A stretch of DNA of 64,000 bases from a marine gamma proteobacterium HTCC2148 (GTDB lineage Bacteria; Pseudomonadota; Gammaproteobacteria; Pseudomonadales; Halieaceae). Made by a program: the position numbers and the translations under genes. The stretch is taken from positions 152,837-216,836 of the forward strand of contig DS999228.1 in the NCBI GenBank assembly GCA_000156295.1, written 5' to 3'. Below, piece by piece: positions 9,172 to 18,060 of the stretch; positions within the stretch are counted from its first letter, which is position 1; each line of letters starts with the position of its first letter. Under the pieces are notes generated by a model. That model did not search any database. It saw only the letters and a list, made by a program, of their open reading frames with translations, and had not been told where the DNA came from.

Positions 9172-9924
9172 ATGAATGACGACACACCATCTTCGCCTTT
9201 TCGACTTGATAAAAAACGTGCGCTAGTAACGGGCGCAGGCAAAGGAATCGGCCGTGCCTGTGCTCAGAGGCTGGCAAAATCTGGAGCTAATGTCATCGCC
9301 GTTGCGAGAACAGAAGCCGACCTGGAAACTCTGGCATCCGCGCACCCTGGGCTCATCGAACCATGGGTAGCCGATGTGACTGACGAGAAATTCCTGCAGC
9401 GCATTGAATCGCTGGAGCGACTGGATATTCTAGTCAACAACGTCGGCACCAACAAACCACAGCCGTTCACTGAGGTGGAACGTGAAACTCTGGATCTTAT
9501 TCTCAACTTGAACGTGCGCTCCGCCTTCCTGGTGGCACAGGCAGCCGCTCGAGTAATGGTGAAACAAGGTTCTGGATCGATTATTAACATGGGTTCTCAA
9601 ATGGGGCATGTCGGCGCCAAAAACCGTACGGTCTACTGCATGACTAAACACGCCATCGAAGGACTCACCAAAGCAATGGCCGTTGAACTCGCAGTGCTAG
9701 ACATACGCGTCAATTCAGTCGCTCCCACTTTCATTGAAACCCCGCTTACCAAACCCATGTTCGAAAAAGCTGAATTCCACCAGGACGTGATCTCTCGTAT
9801 TCCTATGGGGCACATCGGCCAGGTAGATGACGTAGCCAACGCTGTGTTGTTCTTGGCAAGCCCCGCGGCCAACATGGTGACAGGAGACAGCCTTAAAGTA
9901 GATGGCGGCTGGACAGCGGTTTAA
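9172..9924 (+). CDS. Short-chain dehydrogenase/reductase (SDR)
   Basis: This is a classical 250-residue SDR. It has the nucleotide motif ALVTGAGKGIGRACA near residue 15, the NNVG motif in LDILVNNVGTNKPQ, a Ser in IINMGSQMG and the catalytic YCMTK. It ends with the family phrase TGDSLKVDGGWTA. The ATG at 9172 is preferred because AGGA lies seven bases upstream; a TTG at 9166 would add two residues. It is cytoplasmic and uses NAD(P)H to interconvert an alcohol and a ketone. It lies at the right end of the catabolic island but lacks a copy of the island's shared motif, so its membership is uncertain. Confidence 0.9.
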   Translation: MNDDTPSSPFRLDKKRALVTGAGKGIGRACAQRLAKSGANVIAVARTEADLETLASAHPGLIEPWVADVTDEKFLQRIESLERLDILVNNVGTNKPQPFTEVERETLDLILNLNVRSAFLVAQAAARVMVKQGSGSIINMGSQMGHVGAKNRTVYCMTKHAIEGLTKAMAVELAVLDIRVNSVAPTFIETPLTKPMFEKAEFHQDVISRIPMGHIGQVDDVANAVLFLASPAANMVTGDSLKVDGGWTAV

Positions 9925-10002
9925 CAGCCGATCTATAGGGCGCTGGCGCCACTATGAACACTTTTTGGGGGAACTGATTAGTGAGCTTCCCCGCGACCAC
10001 CA

Positions 10003-10755
10003 TCAGTCCGAATAATATCGGTTAAGGTGAGCCAGAATATCACCAGACTCGAACATACCCACATCCTGGCCGGGATCATAAAGATAGGGAATCGATACCC
10101 TGCCCTCCCGGTGCATAAGGTGACGCCGATTGACCAGGGTGCTTTCAGGGGTGATGTTCAATGCATTGCGCACCGGCGGCAACAGCCATTCCTTTAGCTT
10201 GGTACGACCACAGTTGCGGACGATATAGGGGATTTCCATTTCACACAGCTTCTCTCGCACAATCCGGGCGTAGGGGCTGGACTCAAAACTATACAGTTCC
10301 AATAACTGCTCTGGCTCTTTGCCGGGATTCGCTTGCATACCCTGCTTCATGCGCGGCGCGCTGGCCAGCATGGAGCCTGCTGTCTGAAGTCGACCCAGCT
10401 TCCACTTGAGTGGTAAGTCACCGTCACCATAAGTGGCGAACAAATAGTCGATGATGTCGAGAGACTCGTACATTTCCGCGCCAGTGTTAGGGTCTATCAA
10501 ATAGGGAAACTGGGCCTTACCGCCCAGCTCTACCAACTCAGGACGAAAACGTTCACCGTTCTTCGGGCAAGGCAGAATCAATACATCCAGATCCAGTTCG
10601 GTAAGGGCTTCGCGAACCAGACGGCAATAGGGACAGTTTTCTATATCGTAAAGTTGCAGAAGCTCGGCCGGCTTTTCGGCGCCTGGTGTGACCTGAATGC
10701 CGCTGGTACCCCGAATCAAGGTCGATACGAATGACGTGGCTACACCTGATGACAT
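10003..10755 (-). CDS. Tandem glutaredoxin/GST N-terminal-like thioredoxin-fold protein
   Basis: The 250-residue protein contains two thioredoxin-fold (GST_N) modules. The first, about residues 32-110, begins LQLYDIENCPYCRLVREALT and has CPYC, then AQFPYLIDPNTGAEMYESLD. The second, about 150-245, repeats the pattern as LELYSFESSPYARIVREKL and VSIPYLYDPGQDVGMFESGD, but SPYA has lost both cysteines. This is a duplication in which only the first copy keeps a redox-active CxxC. Each has the cis-Pro (FPY/IPY) and ES(G/L)D motif that would bind glutathione. No GST C-terminal helical domain is present. The start at 10755 has GGAG eight bases upstream. A glutathione-dependent redox role is inferred. 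Confidence 0.8.
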   Translation of the reverse strand: MSSGVATSFVSTLIRGTSGIQVTPGAEKPAELLQLYDIENCPYCRLVREALTELDLDVLILPCPKNGERFRPELVELGGKAQFPYLIDPNTGAEMYESLDIIDYLFATYGDGDLPLKWKLGRLQTAGSMLASAPRMKQGMQANPGKEPEQLLELYSFESSPYARIVREKLCEMEIPYIVRNCGRTKLKEWLLPPVRNALNITPESTLVNRRHLMHREGRVSIPYLYDPGQDVGMFESGDILAHLNRYYSD

Positions 10756-10767
10756 ACAACAACTCCG

Positions 10768-12249
10768 TTATAGGGTTTGATACTCTTTTTCCAGACGCTT
10801 CATGGCTTTTTTCGATACGCCACCCAGGATAGAGATTGCATGGCGCAGTCTTGATCGGCTCATATCCGGGCCCAACATCTCCATAGAATCGACGACGGAG
10901 AAAGATGCACTGGTGCCGGCTATGGCAACAAATATTGGCGCCAGGAAGTCTTTTACCTTAACCCCGGAAGCATCAGCCAAAGCCTTTAGCTCATTCCAGA
11001 TATTGTCCCGGTTCCACTGCTGCAGGGCTTCCATGCGCCAAAGAGCAAACTGCAGCCCTTTGACCACGTCTTCCTTCTCACCTTTAACGCCGGCAAAGCT
11101 GTCTTCATCAAGCGGCAAAGTTCCTGAGACTAAAAAGCCAGCCAAAGGTGCGAAGTCGCTTAAGGTTTCCATGCGCTTTTGCGCATGCGGCAGCACTTTC
11201 ATCAAGTTGGCCTCGTTGTAAGCCCAATCAACCAGACGCTTGGCCAGCTGCTGCTCATCCAGGTCTTCTCGAATCCACATGCCGTTGAGCCAGGAAAGCT
11301 TCTCAACATCGAAGATAGGTCCACCCAAAGAGACACGCTGGATATCAAAGTTGTCCTGCATTTGCTGCAGGCTGAATTTTTCGCTTTCATCGGGCATGGA
11401 CCAGCCCATACGACCCAGGTAGTTCAACAGCGCTTCTGGCAAAAAGCCCATGCGCTGGTAGTACAAAATACTGGTGGGGTTCTTACGCTTGGAAAGCTTT
11501 GACTTATCGGGGTTACGCAATAACGGCAGGTGACAGAGCTTGGGCATATCCCAGCCGAAGTACTGGTATAGCAATACATGCTTGGGTGCCGAATTAATCC
11601 ATTCTTCACCGCGTAACACATGGGTAATACCCATCAGGTGATCGTCTACGACATTAGCCAGGTGATACGTTGGCATACCATCTGACTTCAGCAGAATTTG
11701 CGCATCCACCATACTCCAGTCAAGCTCAATAGTGCCACGCAGCATATCGTCTACTGCACAAGCGCCCTCCTCTTCAGGCACTATCATTCGAATCACATAG
11801 GGCTCGCCCGCGGCCTCACGCTTTGCAACTTCCTCTTCGGGCAATTTAAGATCAGACGGCTTTAGCGCAGAGCTACTGCCCGCAGCGCGCTGGGCCTCAC
11901 GTAGCTCATTGAGTTCCTCAGCTGTGCGATAACAAACAAAGGCCTTGCCTTCATCGACCAGCTGGCGAGCGTAATCGCCGTAGATATCCATGCGTTCACT
12001 CTGGCGATAAGGGCCGCAGTCTCCACCCACATCGGGCCCCTCGTCCCAGCTAAGGCCAAGCCAGTTCAGCGAATCAAGAATAGCCTGCTCAGACTCCGGC
12101 GTGCTCCGCGTTTGGTCGGTATCCTCGATGCGCAGCACAAACTGACCACCGTGCGCCCTGGCGAAGCACATATTGAACAAGGCGATATAAGCGGTGCCGA
12201 CGTGGGGATCACCGGTAGGTGATGGCGCGACGCGAGTACGAACGGTCAT
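10768..12249 (-). CDS. gltX: Glutamate--tRNA ligase
   Basis: The protein has 493 residues, normal for bacterial GltX. The HIGH-type signature is in [20 protein letters not shown] at the N terminus and the KMSKS-type loop is [10 protein letters not shown] near residue 255. It charges tRNA-Glu with glutamate using ATP, in the cytoplasm. The start at 12249 has AGGA about six bases upstream. The tandem thioredoxin-fold gene follows it closely on the same strand and may be transcribed with it. There is nothing unusual in the catalytic domain. The C-terminal anticodon-binding part is complete. Confidence 0.96.
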   Translation of the reverse strand: MTVRTRVAPSPTGDPHVGTAYIALFNMCFARAHGGQFVLRIEDTDQTRSTPESEQAILDSLNWLGLSWDEGPDVGGDCGPYRQSERMDIYGDYARQLVDEGKAFVCYRTAEELNELREAQRAAGSSSALKPSDLKLPEEEVAKREAAGEPYVIRMIVPEEEGACAVDDMLRGTIELDWSMVDAQILLKSDGMPTYHLANVVDDHLMGITHVLRGEEWINSAPKHVLLYQYFGWDMPKLCHLPLLRNPDKSKLSKRKNPTSILYYQRMGFLPEALLNYLGRMGWSMPDESEKFSLQQMQDNFDIQRVSLGGPIFDVEKLSWLNGMWIREDLDEQQLAKRLVDWAYNEANLMKVLPHAQKRMETLSDFAPLAGFLVSGTLPLDEDSFAGVKGEKEDVVKGLQFALWRMEALQQWNRDNIWNELKALADASGVKVKDFLAPIFVAIAGTSASFSVVDSMEMLGPDMSRSRLRHAISILGGVSKKAMKRLEKEYQTL

Positions 12250-12354
12250 GACAATCCTGGAGTAGTTTTCAAGAGCGGCGATTATACGGCCTCTCCCGCC
12301 TAAATCCCACTGGCTGTCAGTATCTACAAGTTAGGAATATGCCTTTAATAAGCA

Positions 12355-13086
12355 TTACGGCGACGGCTCCTTCCAGCCAAAAGCGCTAAGCACGCGCTGG
12401 AATGCAGCGTCCAGTCCAGCTCTTATATGCACCGTGTCGCCATTCACAGGATGGCTAAAGTCCATACCGGTACAAGCCAATAACAAACGGCCACAGCCGT
12501 ATTTTTCGGCAAAAAAACGATTGTGAACGCCTTTTCCATGCTTCGCATCGCCAATAATGGGATAACCCAGGTGTTTCATATGCCTGCGAAGCTGATGTTT
12601 GCGCCCTTGCTCAGGCTGCAGGGCAACCAGTGAGTAGCGACTCTGGGGATAACGATCTACCGCGTAAGGGATTTCAACAGTATCCAGACGCTCAAACCGG
12701 GTAACAGCATCCCTCGTCGGCCGCGCCTGAGTGCGATTACGATCGGCTATTTTATCTGGCTGATCTTGCAGCGCATGATCGATCACTCCATGCAGAGGGC
12801 ACCATCCCCGGACGACTGCCAGGTATGACTTCAACACACTATGATCAGCGAGTTGCTCAGAAACCGCTCTTGCAACCTCAGGTGTGAGCGCGAACAGGAG
12901 GACGCCAGAGGTAGGCTTGTCGAGGCGATGCACCGGGTAAACCCGCTGACCAATCTGGTCGCGAAGCAATTGCAGGGCGAAACGGGTCTCATGCCGATCA
13001 ATTGGACTACGGTGCACGAGCAGCCCGCTCGGTTTATTGATGGCAACAAGGTACTCATCCCGATAAATAATCGGGAGCCGTTCCAT
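12355..13086 (-). CDS. truC: tRNA pseudouridine(65) synthase TruC-like
   Basis: With the start at ATG 13086 the protein has 243 residues and begins MERLPIIYRDEYLVAINKPS, typical of the RluA superfamily. The next phrase, GLLVHRSPIDRHE, is characteristic of TruC. The catalytic Asp is in VYPVHRLDKPTSGVLLFAL, and the pseudouridine synthase core continues with LQPEQGRKHQLRRHMKHLG and PIIGDAKHGKGVHN. It would convert U65 of certain tRNAs to pseudouridine. A longer reading frame to 13131 exists, but it overlaps the asparaginase coding end and adds a poor N terminus. The gene follows asparaginase by four bases. Confidence 0.88.
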   Translation of the reverse strand: MERLPIIYRDEYLVAINKPSGLLVHRSPIDRHETRFALQLLRDQIGQRVYPVHRLDKPTSGVLLFALTPEVARAVSEQLADHSVLKSYLAVVRGWCPLHGVIDHALQDQPDKIADRNRTQARPTRDAVTRFERLDTVEIPYAVDRYPQSRYSLVALQPEQGRKHQLRRHMKHLGYPIIGDAKHGKGVHNRFFAEKYGCGRLLLACTGMDFSHPVNGDTVHIRAGLDAAFQRVLSAFGWKEPSP

Positions 13087-13090
13087 CGCT

Positions 13091-14155
13091 TCAGTATTTA
13101 TTGAAGTAGGCCTGGACCTTGGCTGGATCATCGGTTTTGGTCAGGATCAGCTTGAGCAAGACTCGAGATTGAGCAGGGTTCAGTTCACCAGAGGCTACAG
13201 TGCCCATCGCATCGTCATCGGTTTCCACGTTACGCCCCACAGTGCCGCTGGTCACCCGAGTAGATCGAACCACCACAACACCTTCGGCTCGGGCACGCTC
13301 TAGCGCCTGGAGCGCATCACCCGTCATATTGCCGTTGCCGACACCGGCGGTCACTATGCCTTTTGCTCCGTTGTCCACAGCGGCGTCAATTAAATCAGGG
13401 GAAACGCCGGCACTGATGTAGATGACATCTACCCGCGGTAGCACCTTAATACCCTCTACCGAAAATTCGGAATCGCTGGTGTGCGTTCGGTATGGAGAGC
13501 GGTAGTAACGGTTCTCACCGTACAAGGTTGCCCCCATAAGACCGCGTTCCGCAGAAACGAAGGTCTGCACGTCGGTGGTGCTGGTCTTAGTCATACCGCG
13601 AGCACCGTGAATATCATCGTTGATGACAATCAGTACTCCCCTGCCCTTAGCCTCAGCATCAGCAGCAACTGCAACTGCATTGAAAATATTTAACGGCCCG
13701 TCAGCCGACAAAGCGGTAGCAGGTCGCATCGCTGCAGTCATCACCACAGGTTTATCACTATTCACAATCAGGTTGAGAAAGTAAGACGTCTCTTCGATGG
13801 TATCCGTACCGTGGGTAATCACAATGCCATCTACGTCCTTGGAAGCCAGCAAGGTATTCACGCGGTCGGCCAGTAGCAGCCACACTTCATCGCTCATATC
13901 CTGACTACCCACATTGGCGACTTGTTCACCGCTGATATCGGCCAGCTCACTGAGCTGCGGGACCGCATCGATCAGCGTTTCAACGCCGACCTCTCCAGAG
14001 GTATAGCCTGCCTGAACCCCCGTGGCCGCAGCACCTGCTATGGTACCCCCGGTTGCCAGAATGACGATCTTCGCTTTCATGGGTTCTCCCGCCAGAGCGG
14101 CGCTGCCGGTCAATATAACGATTGTCAGTACCAATATCTTGCCAAAAACATTCAT
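13091..14155 (-). CDS. ansB: Periplasmic L-asparaginase, type II
   Basis: The ATG at 14155 gives a 354-residue precursor starting MNVFGKILVLTIVILTGSAALAG, a clear Sec signal peptide. AAAGAG lies about seven bases upstream. The mature part has both asparaginase active-site signatures: VILATGGTIAGAA, containing the catalytic Thr, and GIVITHGTDTIEETSYFL, containing the Thr-Asp pair. GAKGIVTAGVGNGNM and the C-terminal ARAEGVVVVRSTRVTSG complete the fold. It hydrolyses asparagine (often also glutamine) to ammonia and the acid in the periplasm. The upstream M of a longer frame at 14176 would place seven extra residues before the signal and is less likely. Confidence 0.93.
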   Translation of the reverse strand: MNVFGKILVLTIVILTGSAALAGEPMKAKIVILATGGTIAGAAATGVQAGYTSGEVGVETLIDAVPQLSELADISGEQVANVGSQDMSDEVWLLLADRVNTLLASKDVDGIVITHGTDTIEETSYFLNLIVNSDKPVVMTAAMRPATALSADGPLNIFNAVAVAADAEAKGRGVLIVINDDIHGARGMTKTSTTDVQTFVSAERGLMGATLYGENRYYRSPYRTHTSDSEFSVEGIKVLPRVDVIYISAGVSPDLIDAAVDNGAKGIVTAGVGNGNMTGDALQALERARAEGVVVVRSTRVTSGTVGRNVETDDDAMGTVASGELNPAQSRVLLKLILTKTDDPAKVQAYFNKY

Positions 14156-14422
14156 AATTAATCTCTTTGGTAACAACGCAGTAAAGCATAAGTATCGGTG
14201 AATTGCTGATCGCGCTCAAGCCAGACGACGTGGCTGATTATGTCCGGTAGAATCTGCGCCGCTTATAAGCATTCACCTATCAACTCTAGAAATTTGGGCG
14301 AGTTAACTTGGCGATATGACCCCCGCGGCTCGGTGGCGGGCACCCTGGCCTCTGTGTGTGAAGGAGCTGCTCCGTGATTCCCGGGCACAATCCGCTCCCT
14401 GCGTGTTGCCATGCTTACAGGC

Positions 14423-15340
14423 CTACGTCGCTTGAACAACGTCGGGCATTTCATGCAACAGAAAATCGACCAGTGCACGTGTCTTTGCCGGTACAAATTC
14501 TCTCTCCGGGTAGACCACATAGATCGGCAGGCTGCCGATTGAACAGTACCCTGGCAAAACAGGCACCAACTTCCCATCTCGCAGGGTGTCACCCAGCAAA
14601 CCCTTGTCGATAAGTAAGACACCGACGTGGGCCAGGGCAGCCGATATCAATGCTCCCGGGTCGTTAATGGATAGCGGTCCGGAGACTGTCACGGTCTCTT
14701 CGCCCTCATTGCCGACAAACGACCAAGCCTTCATGGCAAGTTGTGAGTTCTGGTAGAACAAACAACGGTGATGTAAAAGGTCCGAGGGCGTTTCCAGCGG
14801 CGGCGCGGTGCTCAAGTACTCAGGACTGGCGCACAGCACGCCTGCTAGTTCTCCTATCTTCCGGGCGACCAATGAGGAATCTGGCAAATAGCCAACACGA
14901 ATGGAGACATCGACGTTTTCTGCGACCATGTCGACGAAGCGATCTTCCAATTGCAGGTTCACATTCACCTGTGGGTACTTCGCGAGAAATCGTGTGATGA
15001 GCGGGACCAACTGAATACGCCCCTGGGCACTGGCACATGTCACGTTCAGATTGCCTGCCACTACCGACTGGGAATCCTCGCTAATGTGTTCAATGGACTG
15101 CAGCGCCAGCTCCACTTTGTGAGCCTCCAGGAGAACCTGCTTGCCGACTTCAGTGAGGGCGATCCTGCGCGTGGTTCGATTGAACAACCGGGATCCGATT
15201 TGCTCCTCCAGGGCTACCAGCTGTTTGCTGACAGATGACCGGCTGATGCCCAGCAGCTGGGCTGCCGCCGACAAGCTTCCCTGTCTGTTTATATGGGAAA
15301 AAAGAATCAATCCCCGTATATTCTGGTTTTTTACCGCCAT
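14423..15340 (-). CDS. LysR-family transcriptional regulator
   Basis: The 305-residue protein has the LysR winged helix-turn-helix at residues 1-65: FSHINRQGSLSAAAQLLGIS followed by RSSVSKQLVALEEQIGSRLF and the arginine-rich RTTRRIALT. The effector domain follows, with NLNVTCASAQGRIQLVPLIT and a CrgA/AaeR-like LEDRFVDMVAENVDVSIRVG. It is divergent from the hchA gene at 15490, with a 149-bp gap holding both promoters. LysR proteins usually control the divergent neighbour, so hchA and perhaps the dehydrogenase beyond it are the likely targets. This is inferred from layout. Confidence 0.93.
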   Translation of the reverse strand: MAVKNQNIRGLILFSHINRQGSLSAAAQLLGISRSSVSKQLVALEEQIGSRLFNRTTRRIALTEVGKQVLLEAHKVELALQSIEHISEDSQSVVAGNLNVTCASAQGRIQLVPLITRFLAKYPQVNVNLQLEDRFVDMVAENVDVSIRVGYLPDSSLVARKIGELAGVLCASPEYLSTAPPLETPSDLLHHRCLFYQNSQLAMKAWSFVGNEGEETVTVSGPLSINDPGALISAALAHVGVLLIDKGLLGDTLRDGKLVPVLPGYCSIGSLPIYVVYPEREFVPAKTRALVDFLLHEMPDVVQAT

Positions 15341-15489
15341 TATTACCTCTGGTGTTTCATTTTTGGAAACAATGTAGTGATTGTTCTGCGGCTAATCAAG
15401 CGCAGGTACCTGGGGTACGATTCGACTGAATAAGCGTTAGCACGCTGAAATGTTGTTCTTTCTCCGCAGACCATCTGAAGACTTTTAAC

Positions 15490-16344
15490 ATGCTGAAGAA
15501 ATTGTTGGGCATTGCTCCGGGGCTTGAGTCAGATAATTCTTACTCGCCCTCAAAACTCGCGCTGAAGTTGGCAACCGTTGATAAGACTGATTTCGACGAC
15601 ACCCGATACACGCAGTATCGGGGCAAGCGGTCGAAGATATTGGTTATCTGCACCGAACAAAAAAATATGATGATGCAGAATGGCAAATTGTTCTCCACCG
15701 GGAACCACCCCGTAGAGACATTGGTGCCAATGCTGCATCTTAAGAACGCAGGTTATGACTTCGAAATAGCGACACCAACGGGAAAGCCGGTTGTTTTTGA
15801 AACATGGGCGTTTCCCGGTAAAGATGAGCAGATTAAGTCATTGCATGATAAGTATGCGTCGAGTTTCAGCCAGCCAAAAAACCTGCAGGTACTCGCTGGC
15901 GAAATACTGCCAGACCCAGAGTGCTATGCCGCTGTTTTCATTCCGGGAGGCCACGGTGCAATGCTGGGTATTCCGGAGGATGAAAATGTGCAGAAGATTC
16001 TCAACTGGGCGCATGAGAACGAGCTGTTCACCGTTACGCTTTGCCACGGGCCTGCGGCGTTGCTGGCAACTACACTGGGGGGTCAGGATTTCCTTTACGC
16101 AGGATACAACATGGCAGTATTTCCTCATTCGGTCGACAAAATGACTCCGAAAATTGGTTACCTGCCAGGGCAAGTGCCCTGGGCACTAAGCGAAAAATTG
16201 ACTGCCCTGGGAGCCAGAATTGCCAATAGCAAGGCAGACGATACCGTGTGCCTGGACAGACAGCTGATTACAGGTGCCAGTCCTGACGCAGCGAACGAGT
16301 TGGGAAAACTGGCCGCCCGGACCTTGTTGAAGGAACTGCAGTAG
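15490..16344 (+). CDS. hchA: Glyoxalase III / Hsp31-type DJ-1/PfpI family protein
   Basis: The protein has 284 residues, the size of E. coli HchA. It contains the nucleophile Cys in the elbow TVTLCHGPAALLA, the GGHGAM loop in VFIPGGHGAMLGIPEDENVQ, and FSTGNHPVETLVPMLHLKNA, which is typical of HchA and absent from short PfpI proteins. These enzymes convert methylglyoxal to lactate without glutathione and can act as holding chaperones or deglycases. It is cytoplasmic. It is divergent from the LysR gene and followed by an exported dehydrogenase, which suggests a response to reactive aldehydes or carbonyls; that link is inferred. Confidence 0.9.
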   Translation: MLKKLLGIAPGLESDNSYSPSKLALKLATVDKTDFDDTRYTQYRGKRSKILVICTEQKNMMMQNGKLFSTGNHPVETLVPMLHLKNAGYDFEIATPTGKPVVFETWAFPGKDEQIKSLHDKYASSFSQPKNLQVLAGEILPDPECYAAVFIPGGHGAMLGIPEDENVQKILNWAHENELFTVTLCHGPAALLATTLGGQDFLYAGYNMAVFPHSVDKMTPKIGYLPGQVPWALSEKLTALGARIANSKADDTVCLDRQLITGASPDAANELGKLAARTLLKELQ

Positions 16345-16486
16345 TGAGAACTGGGACATTCTCATTTATAATTTGAACCGGCAAACCGGTTCGCATGACT
16401 GTTGCAGTTGATATGCGACAAACAAAAACCAACACGCTATTCGTAAACGATCAGTCATTTGATCCAACAGCACTCGGGACCTCATT

Positions 16487-17587
16487 ATGAACTACCTTTT
16501 CCAACGCGCCATAGTGGCATGTCTTCCATTTTTTATGTCTCTGGCAGTCGCCAGTCATGCAGTTGCGCAGGACAGTGGTGCGGCAAAACTCAAGTACGTT
16601 GAAGTGGATAAGTTGGGCAACCCGGCTGACGTTGTGAAAATAATGACGGAAGCAGCGCGCCCACTTCAGAGCGGCGAAGTCAGGATAAAGGTGCTCGCCA
16701 CACCGATCCATCCATCGGATCTGTTACAGATCAGTGGGAACTATGGGGTTGACCCTGCGCTGCCTTACACACCAGGCAGCGAGGGGGTTGGCCGCGTGGT
16801 GGAGACCTCCGCCGAGGTCGCGTATCTGCAGGTAGGCCAATTGGTGCTGCTGGCCGGTGGAGGCACCTGGCGAGAGGAAATCGTTGCCCCCGCGTCTCAG
16901 TTCATACCCATTGCGGATAGCGCTTCCATTGAACAGGAAGTAATTGAGCAGCTCGCCATGGCTGTGGTAAATCCATTGACGGCATTCTTGATGCTGACGA
17001 CTTTCGCCGAACTTGGAGAGGACGACTGGATCGTACAAAGCGCTTCGAACTCTGCGGTTGGGGGCTACGTTATCCAGCTTGCGAAACAACGGGGCGTCAA
17101 GACCGTAAACGTCGTGCGCCGTGAGGGCCTGGCTGAGGATTTACTTGCCAAGGGTGCGGATGCAGTTCTGATCGACGGTCCAGATCTCGCGAGCGAGATT
17201 GCCACTGCAACCGGCGGTGCGCCGGTTTCGCTGGCGATTGACGCGGTTGGCGGTTCAACTTTCGCCAGACTGGCAGCCAGCCTGGATTACGGCGCTACCC
17301 TGGTTTCATACGGAGTCCTCTCCGGCCAACCCGCGAGCTTTAATCCCGCGATGTCCATTTTCAACGACATTCGCATACGCGGCTTCTGGCTGGCCAAGTG
17401 GTTCGAAACGGCAACAATGGAACAGCGGCAGGCGGCGTTCGGCCAGATTATTCCCCTGGTTGGGAGTGGATCACTGAAGGCTGATATCGACTCGCGCTAC
17501 AGCATCGATGAGATACAGCAGGCGGTATCGCGGGCGGCCCAGCGAGGCCGCAACGGCAAGGTACTGATTGTGCCAAACACGCAGTAG
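16487..17587 (+). CDS. Medium-chain dehydrogenase/reductase (quinone oxidoreductase/enoyl reductase type) with signal peptide
   Basis: The 366-residue protein starts with a textbook Sec signal: positive N terminus, hydrophobic CLPFFMSLAVASHAVA and an AVA-Q cleavage site near residue 28. The mature part is a complete zinc-free MDR enzyme: LATPIHPSDLLQISGNYG, GSEGVGRVVE, QSASNSAVGGYVIQLAKQRG (the nucleotide-binding region), AIDAVGGSTFARL, and GRNGKVLIVP at the end. It resembles trans-2-enoyl-CoA/quinone reductases of the Etr1/Qor group. MDR enzymes need NAD(P)H and are normally cytoplasmic, so the signal peptide is unusual. The gene lies 142 bp after hchA; that gap has a 7-bp inverted repeat at 16375-16392 without a T tract. 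Confidence 0.85.
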   Translation: MNYLFQRAIVACLPFFMSLAVASHAVAQDSGAAKLKYVEVDKLGNPADVVKIMTEAARPLQSGEVRIKVLATPIHPSDLLQISGNYGVDPALPYTPGSEGVGRVVETSAEVAYLQVGQLVLLAGGGTWREEIVAPASQFIPIADSASIEQEVIEQLAMAVVNPLTAFLMLTTFAELGEDDWIVQSASNSAVGGYVIQLAKQRGVKTVNVVRREGLAEDLLAKGADAVLIDGPDLASEIATATGGAPVSLAIDAVGGSTFARLAASLDYGATLVSYGVLSGQPASFNPAMSIFNDIRIRGFWLAKWFETATMEQRQAAFGQIIPLVGSGSLKADIDSRYSIDEIQQAVSRAAQRGRNGKVLIVPNTQ

Positions 17588-17589
17588 AG

Positions 17590-17892
17590 CGACGTTGGGG
17601 TGGCTCGATGAATGAGTTCCATGGTCGGATTGCCAGCATCGATTTCGTATTCCTCGATATAACGCGATATTAAATCGGCCGGTGTGATTTGCCGCTATGC
17701 TGCGCAGATTACCTCGGCTTCCATCAATCGCGCCTCCCGCTTCCTGGCCCATGCCTGGACGTCTTTTTTGCTATATTTGTCAGCGAGGAATTGCTTTGTC
17801 TTTACTCGCCGCACGCCGTTATAGGTGTACTTGATCCGCAGTCGCCATGTGCGGCCTCTGTTTTTCAAAGGTATTGATTGAATGCTCGCCAT
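17590..17892 (-). pseudogene. Decayed tyrosine integrase, N-terminal remnant
   Basis: From an ATG at 17892 the minus strand encodes MASIQSIPLKNRGRTWRLRI then KYTYNGVRRVKTKQF, the arm-type DNA-binding domain of phage-type tyrosine recombinases. LADKYSKKDVQAWARKREAR follows. A TAG at 17695-17697 stops it. The same frame then continues with integrase-like residues, RQITPADLISRYIEEYEIDA then GNPTMELIHR, the start of the core-binding domain. It ends where the dehydrogenase gene finishes. The catalytic domain is missing. The fragment sits next to the 5' end of dusA, a well-known insertion site for integrative elements with this integrase type, so it is the scar of a lost or decayed element. Confidence 0.75.
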
Positions 17893-17967
17893 AAAAACTC
17901 CCCTTTCTATGCCCTGTTTCTCCGGTTTTCTAAAGGCTATGAGTGCCAAAAGCGAATTTAATGTCCC

Positions 17968-18013
17968 TTTGGGGGACATCGTTCTTTTTGATGTCCCCCA
18001 AATGTCCCCCAAA
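17968..18013. repeat. 13-bp perfect inverted repeat plus tandem 11-bp repeat beside dusA
   Basis: TTTGGGGGACATC (17968-17980) and its exact reverse complement GATGTCCCCCAAA (17990-18002) flank a 9-base loop. ATGTCCCCCAA is then repeated in tandem at 17991-18001 and 18002-18012, and a further partial ATGTCCC is at 17961. The repeats lie between the integrase remnant and dusA. They could be integrase/excisionase arm sites or an operator of the lost element. The repeats are seen directly; the role is inferred. Confidence 0.7.
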
Positions 18014-18060
18014 TTTCAAACAATACCGGAAAATGTAGGTTTAACCTGGGTAGAATACAA

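Noticed and set aside
14263..14622. 119-codon minus-strand frame near the LysR gene
   Set aside because: It overlaps the LysR gene in another frame and has no recognisable protein features. The gap 14156-14422 otherwise shows no gene.
16375..16392. 7-bp inverted repeat GAACCGG...CCGGTTC after hchA, considered as a terminator
   Set aside because: No T tract follows on either strand; it could be an operator but nothing supports a specific role.
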